The notes below the pieces were generated by a model. That model did no database searches. It had not been told where the DNA came from and was given only the letters and a program-made list of their open reading frames with translations. From assembly GCF_001949145.1 (NCBI RefSeq), contig NW_019091389.1:720313-784312 (forward strand): DNA of 64,000 bases, in the 5' to 3' direction. A program made the translations under genes and the position numbers. Each line of letters begins with the position of its first letter. Positions within the stretch are counted from its first letter, which is position 1. This stretch comes from Acanthaster planci (lineage: Eukaryota > Echinodermata > Asteroidea > Valvatida > Acanthasteridae). Positions 1-11,800 of this stretch are shown here, in pieces.

Positions 1-2073
1 CGTGTGACCCAGGGGTTCAAAAGCGGTTGTCTTATTTGCTGGTAATACCCTCAAATACTTGATTATGGCCTGAAAATCGCATCCACGTATTAAACTTTTA
101 AAGGGTGTTGCACTTGTAAAGAATACTTAATACCTGTTTAGTGTAATGGGTTCACCACACTATTTATAGATGTGCCATTTTTCATTGGTCAGAATCTTGT
201 CTATTGTGAGGTGTTTCCTCAAAGTATGCACTCGTGAATAATATAAAGAGTTTGATGGAAAAAACCTGTACATTTTCTTCTTCTTTTCAGAAAAACAGAT
301 TTGAAGATAAAAATCTAACTATCTAAAATCTAAAAACTGACCATACATTTAAACATAACTACCTTGAGAGTAGTTGAGAGAGTTCAAAAGAAGTTAAAAT
401 TAATTCACAAATGATTTTTTGGGAGCGTGGAGTTTGGACGGCATTAGTACGGTGTTCAGGAGATGCCTCGGATACAAGTTTCAGGCAATGGAAACTAAAA
501 CAACGATCCAAGCAATGCGTGTTTTACTCCTAATCCACCTTGGTTGATGTTTCTGATAGGTACGGTATACATATCGAACCGGCTCAGACGAGTACTTGGA
601 CACACAAGCTCATCAAGCCGATGATACCTTAACCTTAAAAAAAGTAATGGATCAGAGATGATGACAGCAATGACTCTCTTAATTCTGTATAAATCACAAC
701 AAATGAATTCCCAATCCAGATTTGTATTTAGGGTCCATTTTCGTTGTCCCGCTACTGCTATAAAATAAACCACTCTGCAAGTTCGCCTTACCCCCGGTTA
801 CGCCGAAATCCAATTATAAGGTTAAAAATACACACGTTCGATGCATAATGCCGACGCGATTCAGAGCAATTCTTGCCAATTTCAGTGTAGATAATTCCTC
901 GTTCAAAAAGGCTCTGCACGAAAAAAGTTCTACTCCGTGTTGTGTTTGTTTTTGTTCCGTGCTGTGTTACATGACATTAGGGTATTGCAGCAATGCCATA
1001 GAATAAGCCAGTGGATATATCCTGCCTGTTGCAAATTAAGATACCCATCCAATCAACAGCCGCAATTACTTTCGCCTCGACAAAACGGTGCATCGATGCA
1101 CCTTCACTCTAAATAATGACAACCTCGCCGTTTGACCGGAACCTGAACATCGTCTGGTTCAATTTCACTCTTTTTAGTACCTGTCCATCTTTCCCCTATG
1201 AGCTCAAGAGATATGGTTATGGAGCACTGATGATTCTGAAACGATAGGTTCTTAGTATCCAAAACGAATACAAATTGTATACAAATGGCAGGAAGGAGCA
1301 TCTGCTTTTGTTTGTTTTGTTAACGAGGATTTAGAAATTTATCAACTGTTATATAAACTCATTCCCTTCAATGAAGGCACACAAATTTTGTTGCCATTGA
1401 ATAGAGTAATTGGTATACAAATTATTATAAAGTGGTACATAAGCAGACAATTTTCGCCAGCCTAGGAAGACCAGGTATGGTTTAAAACTTCATTAACAAC
1501 GGTCAAACTGACAACATACTATATGGCAATCAGGTTTCACAATAACTTTTCATGCATATCAAGCGGTTAACTGAGATTCCCTTCAGGACTATTAATTGAC
1601 GTAAGTCATTATTGTATCATGAACTTCTTCATTTTTACCTCCCCTTATATGTGGTTCTGATAAAATGTTTGCCTTTTGTATAAGCCTGGTTCTTTTTAAA
1701 CCAAAGCAAAAGATGCACCAAAGTCATTTTCTTGAGAATTCCACTCACACATATAAAATGAGATAAAACACCGATGCAAAAGCGAACAATAACACTCCTC
1801 CAAAATCAGGATAACCATCAGACACATAGATTAAACATTCGGATAAAAGAAGACGGAAAGTAAGTTAACAGCTGGGGTTGTCTTTACTAAAATGTATATT
1901 TATATAACTGATCCTTTACATTAGAGGTCATTAAAGCCAAAGATGACATAACCTCTCCGGTAAATATATCGAGACCGCACTCTGACTGACCACACAACAA
2001 CTAACCTTGTGAGCATATTTCATCTACGGCACACACTATATATTTCAGTTTTTGACAACATACCAGCCGGGAG
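1..2073. other. Non-coding stretch, no gene recognised
   Basis: I see no exon with family similarity on either strand. The open frames are short, AT-rich and without supporting splice sites. If the NPR gene continues downstream of exon 2 on the minus strand, its later exons could lie here or beyond position 1, but none was recognised. Confidence 0.5.
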
Positions 2074-2658
2074 TTAAAGTGTAGCTGCAATGAATTTTTC
2101 TGAGACATGATTTTCCGCAACTTTGTACTCCTCTTCAAAATGTGAAAACTCTTGTACGATCAGATTTGGTTAAATGCATTGAAAAGTGACATTTTAACGA
2201 CTTTTAAAAATTACCCATGCTTTCCTGGACAGCTGAGGGCGCTATTACCTCGACGTCATCTAGGGAAGATATAGTTCAGTATGCTGGTTTTTCTGTTCAT
2301 ACTGTGAACCAGGAATATACTTACTAAAAGTATTTTTGAGAAAAGTATTGATGCTTCCCTATAGCTATGCACCTGAACAACAATGAATCAGCAAAAGAAG
2401 AGAACATTTCGTCCAGCAAAATCTCAAAGTGCAGGGCATTTTTGTGTACTCACCAAAACAACATTGAGGCTTTCTTTCTGTGATGACATCGCCGATTTTG
2501 TCATGAATATGGAAATACTTATAATCATATAAAAACAAAAAGGCGGAAACAACCCTTTTAAATTGTGAAAAAAAGTTGAAAATAAGGTTAACTGAGACAA
2601 AAAGGTGCATTTTGAAAGCTTGTATTAAAACAATTACTTGATTGCTGCTATCCTTTAA
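2074..2658 (-). mobile_element. TTAA-flanked non-autonomous element, family 1, copy a (reverse)
   Basis: Read on the minus strand, this 585-base segment follows the element at 39158-39746 along nearly its whole length. It starts TTAAAGGATAGCAG (2658 downward) and ends in ACTTTAA (TTAA at 2074-2077). Shared internal blocks include CATATTCATGA, a GATGTCATC block, CTCAATGTTG, GTTCACAGTATGAACA, AGCGCCCTCA and GAAGAGGAGTACA. It has no coding capacity. TTAA at both ends suggests a piggyBac-like target-site preference, but the superfamily is not established. Confidence 0.7.
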
Positions 2659-3149
2659 ACATACGTGTACTTTAAACGGGCAAAGACCTCGACCCAATGA
2701 CTGCATTATTAATAAGCAAAATTAAAGCCCCCATAAAGATAGACACGTTTCATGAATTGATATTACTAACTTGTTTGTGTGTTCAGCTGTACAATTCCTC
2801 TGTCGTTTGTTTACTGACAAGTTGTCCCAGCATTGATTCGACGATCTGCGGCGTATTACAACTGATATCAAACAAGAATTCCTTTCATCAAACACTCGTG
2901 TGCAGGAGTGGGCCGATAAAGACTCATACATTAACAACAGATAAAAGAAGCAAATAATTCTTAAGTCCTGTGAAATAAAAATTGTCCTTCCTGACAGACT
3001 TCTTTAAAGAACACTCGGCTCCAGATACCGATATCTGACCATTTATCAAATAGCCCACAACATGTATCCCCCTGCTTTCTTGTTAACACATTATGAATTA
3101 TTACCCATTAGGAATTGTTTTCGCAATAGTCATGCTTCCAATTTAGCTG

Positions 3150-3662
3150 TTGAGCACAGTTTACCATCAATTAAAAAAGTTTGATAGGGTCTTGAAGGAG
3201 AGTGGGCTATTTCTCTATCGGATCAGAGCGATAGTTCTATGGGCATACCGTAATAAATCAATGGCACAGATCAATGACGCCGATTTGCCCAAAGTTCACC
3301 AGGGGCGTTCGACTGAGCTGACCTGCTTGATACGCCAGAGGAAAAACCGCAATGTCTTTGGCACTGCCAGCAGTCACATCTTTGACTTGTGTGATAACAT
3401 GTGCATTATCCTTGGGAGATCACCGACGATCGGAATTAACCGTCTCCAACATTACCGCAGCGTTCCACATAAATACCGCATCTGTGCTGTACAAGCACTG
3501 GCCGAGAGGGAACGAGGCAGCTTGAACGAGGGAGACGAGACGGAATCGCCTCGCAGCACTCGTGCCAACAACGGCAAACGGTGGGAGGATATGAAAGCGC
3601 CCCGTTTCCGTCACCATGGCAGCGAACTTGGCGGTCTCTCTACTGGAGGCAATATCCTATAG
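3150..3662 (+). other. Open reading frame of uncertain meaning
   Basis: A 170-codon frame runs from a TTG at 3150 to a stop at 3660-3662. The first ATG-initiated part, starting at 3261, gives about 133 residues. The product is basic with no signal peptide, membrane segment or motif that I recognise. The length is within what chance gives in 64 kb of six-frame sequence. No convincing acceptor or donor sites frame it. It is listed because it is the longest open frame outside the NPR exons and the frames they create. Confidence 0.12.
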
Positions 3663-3696
3663 TTATCCTAAATACACCATAAACAAGACGCTGAGG

Positions 3697-3940
3697 GTAC
3701 ACATTTCTAAACGATACCCACCTTTAAACACGTTTCACTAACGACATATTCAGATACTTATTTCGAAATGTGGTTAGGAATGTGTTCAAATACTGAGCGG
3801 GTTTCACAAAGCTAAATGTTTACCACGGAAAAGCGTTTAGTACCGGTATTTAAGCACATTCCTCAATGCATTTCAAGGTAAATATCTAAACATAACCAGA
3901 GCAAACATATTTAAAAAGTATACTTGGTATTTCAACTCTA
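3697..3940. mobile_element. Fold-back (MITE-like) element
   Basis: The two halves form a long imperfect inverted repeat. The left arm (about 3700-3800) contains TTTCGAAATGTGGTTAGGAA and TGTGTTCAAATACT. The reverse complement of the right arm (about 3840-3937) contains CTTGAAATGCATTGAGGAAT and TGTGCTTAAATACC. The outer parts match more loosely. The centre carries a second pairing around AAGCTAAATG. There is no open frame. Ends are approximate to about 10 bases and no clear target duplication was identified. Confidence 0.6.
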
Positions 3941-4068
3941 AGCACAGTTTTAACGGCATACCTTTTCAACCCCACCCTCGAGTTCTCAATAGCGGTGGTG
4001 CTAACACGATGCACTTTTTGAATACATGTATGTGTACATGTACATGTTATATTTCAATAAGCCTCATT

Positions 4069-4511
4069 TTAAAGTTTTGGCTACATTAAATTTTGGTGCA
4101 AGTTTGTCGTATAAAAATAGCACCAAATGGCACTTCCATACTACGAGCAACACTATCGTATCATTCCGGGAAGGACAAATCAATGTTGCATTGATGTGTG
4201 CACAAAAACTTGTGAAGTTTTATAAAGTTTTGTTGTCCTTTATGTCCCTGTCTTTGATGAAACATTGTTGTGTAAGTACATAACAATAAGCCAACGAGTA
4301 ACCCTTTCTTAGAATGTTTTTAATTAGAAAATTCAAGATTCACAATTTGAACAGAAAGCCCTACAAACTGAGCGATTTCAACTGTTTAAAAAAACCACTT
4401 TTCAAAACACGTAACATAACATGGAAGTCAACTAGATTTCACCATTTGGGGGGCAATGTAAAAATTGCCAAAAAATGCGTCTGAGAAAAATTCATCGTAT
4501 GCGTCGTTTAA
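4069..4511 (+). mobile_element. TTAA-flanked non-autonomous element, family 1, copy b (shorter)
   Basis: This segment begins TTAAAGTTTTGG and ends GTCGTTTAA, and is collinear with the 589-base element at 39158-39746. Shared blocks include CAATGTTGCATTGATGTGTG followed by CACA, GTGTAAGTACATAACAATAA, GATTCACAATTTGAACA, ACAAACTGA and TGAGAAAAATTCAT near the right end. It is about 145 bases shorter than the other two copies and therefore probably carries deletions. It has no coding capacity. Confidence 0.6.
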
Positions 4512-7500
4512 TCTGTGCTATTTCTTTCCGACTCACGTTGCACATACTGAATAAAAAAAATTACGCGCAGCATCATTAACTTCGGAACAGCTGTACGGTT
4601 CTGACATTTCACCAACACAAATTTAAGGCTGAAATCACTGCACTGGGTGGAATGGCGCTGTGTTTCAGCGAAAACACGGCATAAAGCCACCGAGGCGTGT
4701 AATGAGCCCAGCCGAACTGCAGCTTCTGTGCAACATTTGGCAATCGTGATCGGATCTGTGATAACACGCGGGGCATTACTCCAGCTTAAAAACCGATTTA
4801 AATTCGACATGTGGTATCTTTCCCTCACATCAGCAATGACTAGACGGGGCGGCATCAAATCCGATCTAATACGGTCCCACACTCTGAGCATGCTCAGGGA
4901 AATTTATTCTCCAACACACTGTATGTTGAATGATTAAATACAAATTAAAAAACAGTCCTTTAAGCATACGTTTGAGCACCGTATTCCGGTGTTTTCAACC
5001 TTCGTATAGTCTTTTCTAGTCTTTTCTAATGATTATTTCCACCTAAATTGATGTCATAATAAGCACAGCATAGGGTGCTCCATCTGCCTAAGCATGGACA
5101 GTAGCTAAAAATTCCTATGCAAAATACATTTTCAATGTGCTACATTCTGGACTCACAGTTTGCACAGAGAATCCCTATACTGTAGCATTTTGCCTGTGAC
5201 CAAAGAGAAGACATAGCAGAAACGCCATCAATTACAGTCAGAAACAAAAAGGAAAATAGTCAAAATAAAAACCCGAATTAGATCATGATAGATTCACCAA
5301 GAAACTTTCTCCGCAAGAAAGACACCGAAATCTTGGGCTGGGCACATGAATATGGAAATCAGTATTGACGGAAAATGACGGAGATTGAAAAAAGGATTAC
5401 CACATCCTAAAAAGGCTAGGCATTCATAACTTATGAAGTACACAGGGCCATAAATGATGAATGAGAGTACATGGTGGAGTCCACCACTTTATCCTAGACG
5501 GAAAATCCATATTAATGAAGATCGGGTCGTACGGGCCAAACAAACGGCACGCTCGGATTCCAAATTTCTTCGTGTACAGAATTTAACCTAAAGGGAATAG
5601 CATCAATCTTCCTCTCTTATTACGAATGATTTACGACGGTCCAAATGCCACACAATTTGTCTTATTGGTAAATTTCAAACAACGAAACACGAGAGCTGAA
5701 GCCGCGTCCAGGCAGAGCCATTGTCCGTTCCAATCCCACCGAAATACGAAGAAAATTGGGTCGTAAGCCGGGTACAAGACACCACCTGCACCACCTTCAA
5801 CCGGAGGCCCTCTAGGTTTACCCAATCCCTGTGGAACGTTGATGCAGCTTATTCATCGACGTGCATTTATCACAGACATTCGCGGTCGTAATACGACGTT
5901 TACTAAACTATGGCGCTCTGAATCTACCACCGATCATCTCGCGTTAATTAATTAAGAATCTCGCAAGTTGCGTTTCGAATCTTTTTCTTTAAATAATGAC
6001 ATAAATTTGATAAATAATTTGTTTACATTACAACAAAATATTGCACTCTTACTAACAACACCTTCAAAATAACCAAAATGATCTGAAGTTACACAACAAA
6101 CGCTGCAAACAACACAGGTGGCTATACACGGCAGTGCCGGGTGCGCATGACATCTAACTATGCCAGTTTGACAGTGTTTGACATTTAACCTAAGATGCGA
6201 GATCCGAAACGCGACACGTAACGCGAGATTCATAAAGCTAGATGCAAGATGAGAGATGGCGGATATCGAACACCGCAGTAAAGAGATGTTGGCGTCAGCA
6301 TATCAATGCAGGCGATGCGGCCCACGTTTCACATCTGCAACCCGCCAAAGAATGGTATAGACAATCTCTGTGGGAAAACGTAAACGCACGCCATAAGCTT
6401 GTCTTCATTCAGTATCCTCTCAGGTAAGGAAAGAGTCGGATGTTCAGTGCATAATGCGGGTTTCACAAAATTACCATATTCTTTGCCAGTGGGTGAGCTG
6501 CTTCATCCATAGTGCTTGTAATAAGACGGGACATTATGCCAATATTGGCACAGGAGAAGCATATCCCTCCTCCTTCAAAAAGAAAGCATAACAAATATTC
6601 CTGTCCAGAAATACACCTATAGTTTTGGTTATTTATTTGCTCCCGAATAAAAACTGAACAAACAGGACAGGAAAGCACATTGTGGAATTTCACAATGACG
6701 GCTGTTTAATTATAAAGGACTCAATTAATAGAAATGACATCAAATAAATTCCGTTGGATATGGAAAAACTTAAGCCAACATGTCCACGGTTTAGGTAAAG
6801 TAAGTTAGCATTCCGGTGAAATGGAATAATTGACAATGAAAGCAAACAAGATGGCGTGAGCCGTGTGACGAGACTATGTGCATATTTCAAGGGTTTCAAG
6901 GGAGGTCAATAGTTTTGAAATGTACTTTAACAGCAGCGTTCGAGATCGAATGATTATAACGCAGAAACTGTAAGCACTGCCAGCACAAAGATGCTCTCCA
7001 CCAAAGCAATTATTCTTTGCTTTCTAAACGAATTACTTTTTGTGGCTCCAGCTATTACATGTAATCAAGTTAAAATCAATAGCCAAAGTTGCTTATTTCC
7101 TGTCCACGAATATTTAAGTGACAAGAACAACAATTTTAGTTATGTTCTGACTTTTTTGTGTGTTTCGTAATCTACTATCAGTTTTAATAGGATTATAACT
7201 ATAAAGCGTTCCCACGATATCGCGACAAAACCGCTAGGTTAATGTTTGCTTTCATTTCCCTAAATTCGAATGCAAGTTGAGGGTGAATCTCTCACAATAC
7301 TTACGACAAACGACAAGGACACAGAGTCAAGCCCCCTCCCAAAAAAATTTAAAATAAAATCAAGTGATGAAAAACCAGCACTCAGGCGAAAGGAGATTGG
7401 TGGCCTTTTAATAGTCAAGGTGATAGCGATGATGACATTAGTCCACTCAAGCAGACAGTCGCCACGAACACCTTAACCAACTCGTTTTCCGAGGCGAATT

Positions 7501-7786
7501 AGAAACGGTACTCTTTGCAGCCGGCATGTATTAGATCAAACCGCGCTCTAGTCTTTTGTCAGACGCTTTCAGCGTGCTGAAAATGTAAATATAGTTGTCA
7601 TGAAAATATTTCTACCGGTACCGTTGAGAAACATGCCATTTGTGTTTTGATTCCTTGTCCTATACCGGCCAAACAACTCAACCGTCACAGGCGAGAGTGT
7701 CGAATCTGGTGCGACTCCCAGGTTTGTACAACTAAGGAAAGGGCAAGAGCACCCCCCCCCCCATCCCCGGACTTTTTTTTTATTAC
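4512..7786. other. Non-coding stretch left of NPR exon 2
   Basis: No exon was recognised. This is where the next NPR exon (juxtamembrane part of the extracellular domain) might be expected on the minus strand. I searched by eye for the family's Phe-(His/Tyr)-Asp-x-x-Leu-Leu-Tyr block without a convincing hit. A short imperfect 12-base tandem (TAGTCTTTTC units near 5008-5031) is present. A run of 11 C (10 or more G on the minus strand) lies at 7752-7762, about 25 bases past the exon 2 donor. Confidence 0.4.
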
Positions 7787-8088
7787 CTCCTCTCCAACTG
7801 CATCGAAGCTGAAGTTGTAATCCCTCAGCGCACGCTCCTTCACCTCGGCAGCGAACGCCTCGAACTTGGGAGTTTCCGGCTTGCGCAGGGTGAATGTCAT
7901 GAGGGAGCGGTAGGCCTGCTTGGCTGCCTCGTCGTCCTTGTCGCCTCTCTTCCAGGTGACGTCCCCGAAGTAATTGCTGTCGAAGAGGAAGATGTTGAAG
8001 AAAGCGTACTCCCCGTTCGTCATGCCCAGCTCGTGGGCGGCCAACATGATTTTGCGGATGGAGTCTCCTGATGCACACATTACCACAA
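7787..8088 (-). CDS. NPR-type receptor, second exon of ligand-binding domain
   Basis: This exon encodes the membrane-proximal part of the NPR extracellular domain. The acceptor is a T-rich tract ending GCGACAG at 8095-8089. The exon starts with TT, completing the A left by either upstream first exon to an Ile codon, then runs 100 codons and ends VGEE before donor GTAATA at 7786 (phase 0). Landmarks by exon residue are VVMCAS (1-6), which matches the VIYICSS of vertebrate [14 protein letters not shown] (26-35), [15 protein letters not shown] (45-59) and the sequon NFS (91-93). Cys4 should pair with Cys208 of copy A or Cys200 of copy B, giving the family's second disulfide. The remaining extracellular segment, transmembrane helix and any kinase-homology and cyclase domains were not found below 7787 and probably lie beyond the left edge. 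The frame stays open upstream of the acceptor to about 8419, but that part has no family similarity and is read as intron. Confidence 0.92.
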
Positions 8089-8636
8089 CTGTCGCATAAA
8101 AAAGTGAAAACCTAATCAACGGAACTGTTAAGAAAAAGCCCGAAAACGGGGCCGAAATGGTGCAAAATATCAAGCTCAAAGGCAGACTTACATCATGAAG
8201 ATTCCAAAAACTGAAACTTTTTGACCTTGCTAAAAACTTGATACTTACACTGTCCTTTTTTTCGTATAACGAGAAAAAAAAACAAGAAAAATGCAGTACA
8301 TTTCTCAAAGACCAAAATGTATCCAATAGTACTGAAAAAGGGTAAAACACCTGCACAGGCTTTAAATAAGACGCTTTGGTGTAAGGTAGGGGTGTAAGAA
8401 AACGTCTCCCTGGTGTCATAAGGTATCCAGCAATTAGCTCCTCTCCCGCTTTTCGATTTTGGGCAATATTTTATATTTAAGTTACCGCCCAAGTCCCTGG
8501 CACAGATTTACGCCACTGCTCAAAATAACCTTTCCCTTCTTGAAGAAACGGAGTGATAGTGTCCTTCCCTGAAACGCTCAATGTCCCTGTCTTTGTTTCG
8601 AACTAACATAAAGTTTTACAACTGCTACGTGTCCGG

Positions 8637-8884
8637 GTAATTCCAGAAATTAGGGGTCCAAAAGTGTGACATTTTTGTGTCCCTGTTACATCTGACCTTT
8701 GTTATCTGACATGGAAATATCACCGGAATTGATTTCAAACTATTACTATATGTTTGGCAATGGCAGGTAATTTGCATTAATTCATCACTCTTGGAAATTA
8801 GGAAATGTGTTCTGAACTTACAAAATCATATGTCAGATGTGACAGGGACATGAAAAAAATGGACCCCTATTTTTTGGAATTACT
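8637..8884. mobile_element. MITE-like element with GTAATTCC termini
   Basis: This 248-base segment has long terminal inverted repeats. The left end reads GTAATTCCAGAAATTAGGGG, then TCCA, later TGTCCCTGTTACATCTGAC. The reverse complement of the right end reads GTAATTCCAAAAAATAGGGG, then TCCA, later TGTCCCTGTCACATCTGAC. The arms are about 65 bases each with an unpaired centre. It has no open frame. The superfamily is unknown and the target duplication was not resolved. Confidence 0.75.
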
Positions 8885-11800
8885 CGTTTAGCCTAAGTAT
8901 CTTATGTACAAGGTTGATAACTATCAAGTGAATAGTCCAGCAAAACACAAGGTGCGACCCGTCCGTTTATTCTACATCTTATTCAGAAAGAGATTTCCAT
9001 TCTGTAAGTTGATGACTGTTGCATGCGAGCATCCTTCGACATAATGAGCCATATTCCCAACTGGTGCTAATCTGTGTGCGCAAACAGAGACGGGTCGTCC
9101 AACACTTGCTCCAGAAAGCAAGTGTGATAAATGTCCTGGCTAAAAAATACGCCCGACTTTTGCGCTTTTTCTCTCATGCCGAAATTTAAGCATTTGGCCC
9201 TGTGTTTGGTCAGGAATGCGCTAATTATCTCCTACGGGAAAACATTCTGCGCCCTCAGTATACTGCCGATAAATCATCGGTGCGATTTGCGACCAAAGTT
9301 GAAGGGTCTTGGAGATTAGTTTTTGACGAATGGACGCTGGTAAGTTAGTTTCTAATTACCTGAACACGTTCAGGTCAAGCTTTGGTTCCTTTGGTCAGTC
9401 ACGAGCTTCGTTAAGCCAGCTGAAATATAATGTCAGTCCGAAAAGGTTGTCAGCAAAGTGATTTCAATGTATAATGAAGTTTTCCTTAACGGTATGTTTA
9501 CACGTAATTTTGTGCCGACTGGTGACAGATTCTCGAGGTGCGTTAACTCTAAGCCTTGACTTCCCGTATAGCAGTGGCATTTTAAAGTGGGACGCCCGTT
9601 ACCCGCGAATGAACTGAAGCAAATTGCAAAATAATTCATAGCCTCATATGGAAACAACATAAAAGTGTACATCTTTCTACATCTTGACAAAGTATATCTT
9701 GACAACATAGAAGTGTGCCTCTAACTCTGAAACAACCCAACAATTTCCTGACTGACTTCTTTCATGGCGCACTCAAATTCAATTTATCCTTTACACGCAG
9801 AGTTCATCATTACCTTTGCCCTTACGTATTGTAAAGAAAACTCGATTTCCTGATTCCCCATCGTGGACAGGATTGTCCAAAGCGTACAGTAAACTAAACT
9901 TTATCCTGTCTTTCACAGGTTCATGGATTAGTTGTGCAGTGACATCAAAGCTTTCCGTCATTCAAGGAGGATGGACAACTGACAAATGGAACAGTCCTCC
10001 GGCAAAATCAATGCATAAAGTGGATTATATGGAGCTATTTTACACAGCCAATAAATCCTCCCAAAGTATACTACAGTGCGCGTGAACTTTCTCCGATCAA
10101 GTTTGAAATTAGCCATCTCTCGCTGTAAAAGTTCAGCTTAACCCCAATACTGATAAGGCCGTCGATCTTTAATCAACCTGTGTTTGCGAAAGTCTTTGTC
10201 AAACGCGTTTAGCTAAACTTGCTGGCTCTCCCCAAGATGAGATGCCATGATCAGCTTCTTGAGGGTTATAAAACCGAGGAAATACAATAATGCAATACGA
10301 AAATTACCAGTCCAGTAACTCGACTCAGGACCTAACCCTATATCGATACGCATAGGCAAACATAATTTCACTGGCTGGTGTTGACATAGTTGACATTGTG
10401 CAACTGGCGTCTTAGTAATTGAAACCATTTCTGGATATGGCTGCATCCACAACGCAGGTGAAGTATCCCGAGCCCTACATGCTCAGGTTACGCTTGCCGT
10501 CGACAGGATATTGCACTGCGCTTTCTGAGGGCTTACAGCGTAGTGATTTATCATGGGCACATCCGGGCTACTGGCTTGCTATCGTAGGAAGATAGCAGCA
10601 ACGCAGGTGCCCGTGAACTCGACTCGCGTTTTCATGGGTCCTTTCCCGTAACTCCCCTTGCGGGATTTGTTAAGAGAATAATTTTCCTGCCTGACCCCAA
10701 TCCTTCCATTCATACCGGTCCCATTTATGCTATTGACATGCATGACAACCGTGCGTGGTCAATAACTACTACTTGGATGAGGTTTTAGTGATATGTCAGA
10801 ATGACTAAAGCACATAATTATGATATGAAACCAATTTTTCTTATTCTCTAATGTATGCGTACGTGTACATATGCTACTAAATCATTAAATGGGTGGTTTT
10901 ATGAAGATTGTAATGTGCGGAAAAGAATGTTTAAACCTTTCAGATCCATTATTTTTTCATTAAAAATGTGTTGGTTTTTTAAACAAAGTAAACACATAAC
11001 AAAGAAATACATGTAGGTGCAGACAAAATTCCTGCGGGTATCACATGTGAATCTTCAACGAAATTATGATGACACAAGAGAACAAACATAAATATGCGCT
11101 AGTCTCGCCCTTTCCAATGCAATCACTCCCAGTCCGTGCTCTATGGGCACCGCAACAACGCTGTCTTGGCAGGACATCATGAGGCAACTTGAGCTGGGAC
11201 AGCGCCTTAATGCCGGGAACATCGCGTAATCCAAATAGTCTGTCAGCAAAGGAGATAGACGGGACAGATACGGCAGATCGTCCGCGAGTCCAAATAAGGT
11301 GATTATGATCTTTCCGAAGACAAACCACCGTCACTGCAGGATTAGGATTTGGGTTCCTGCAACAGCAACGAGCCATCCACATCATGTGATTGCAAGTGCA
11401 TCATTCGTAATATCAGCTCGACCTACTTCGCTTACTCTCAAGACTGGATTACGATTTCATTTTGCGATGATAACGCGTTTGCAACCATACACCCCCAATC
11501 GTCCCACTTCAGATTCAACGCCAAATCATAGGAAACGAACATTAAAGTCTTCACACTAAAATACTTTTTGAGGTCACATGCTGTACTTGTACTTCCGTAC
11601 TTCCGTCTGAAGATAAAGCATGTCCCGCCTGATGACTAACAGAAACCTAGAATTAAATCAATTGGGTCCCGAAAAGAGGTTCCACCTATACCGGAGCACT
11701 CAAAAAATGACGGTTTTGAAAAGGTTTGTAATAATAAGTTCAGGTTATCTCGCTCCATTTCACCCTTGAAGAATTTTGGGTAATAATGTTTTAATATTAA

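Noticed and set aside
7560-7615. Minus-strand stretch reading FHDNYIYIF just left of exon 2, reminiscent of the next NPR block (FHDGLLLYI in vertebrates)
   Set aside because: It would leave out about seven residues of the domain, lacks a proper pyrimidine tract and loses similarity immediately afterwards; judged coincidence.
7569-8078. A second minus-strand frame of 169 codons over NPR exon 2
   Set aside because: It is out of frame with the family-matching translation and Arg/His-rich as expected from a shifted frame.
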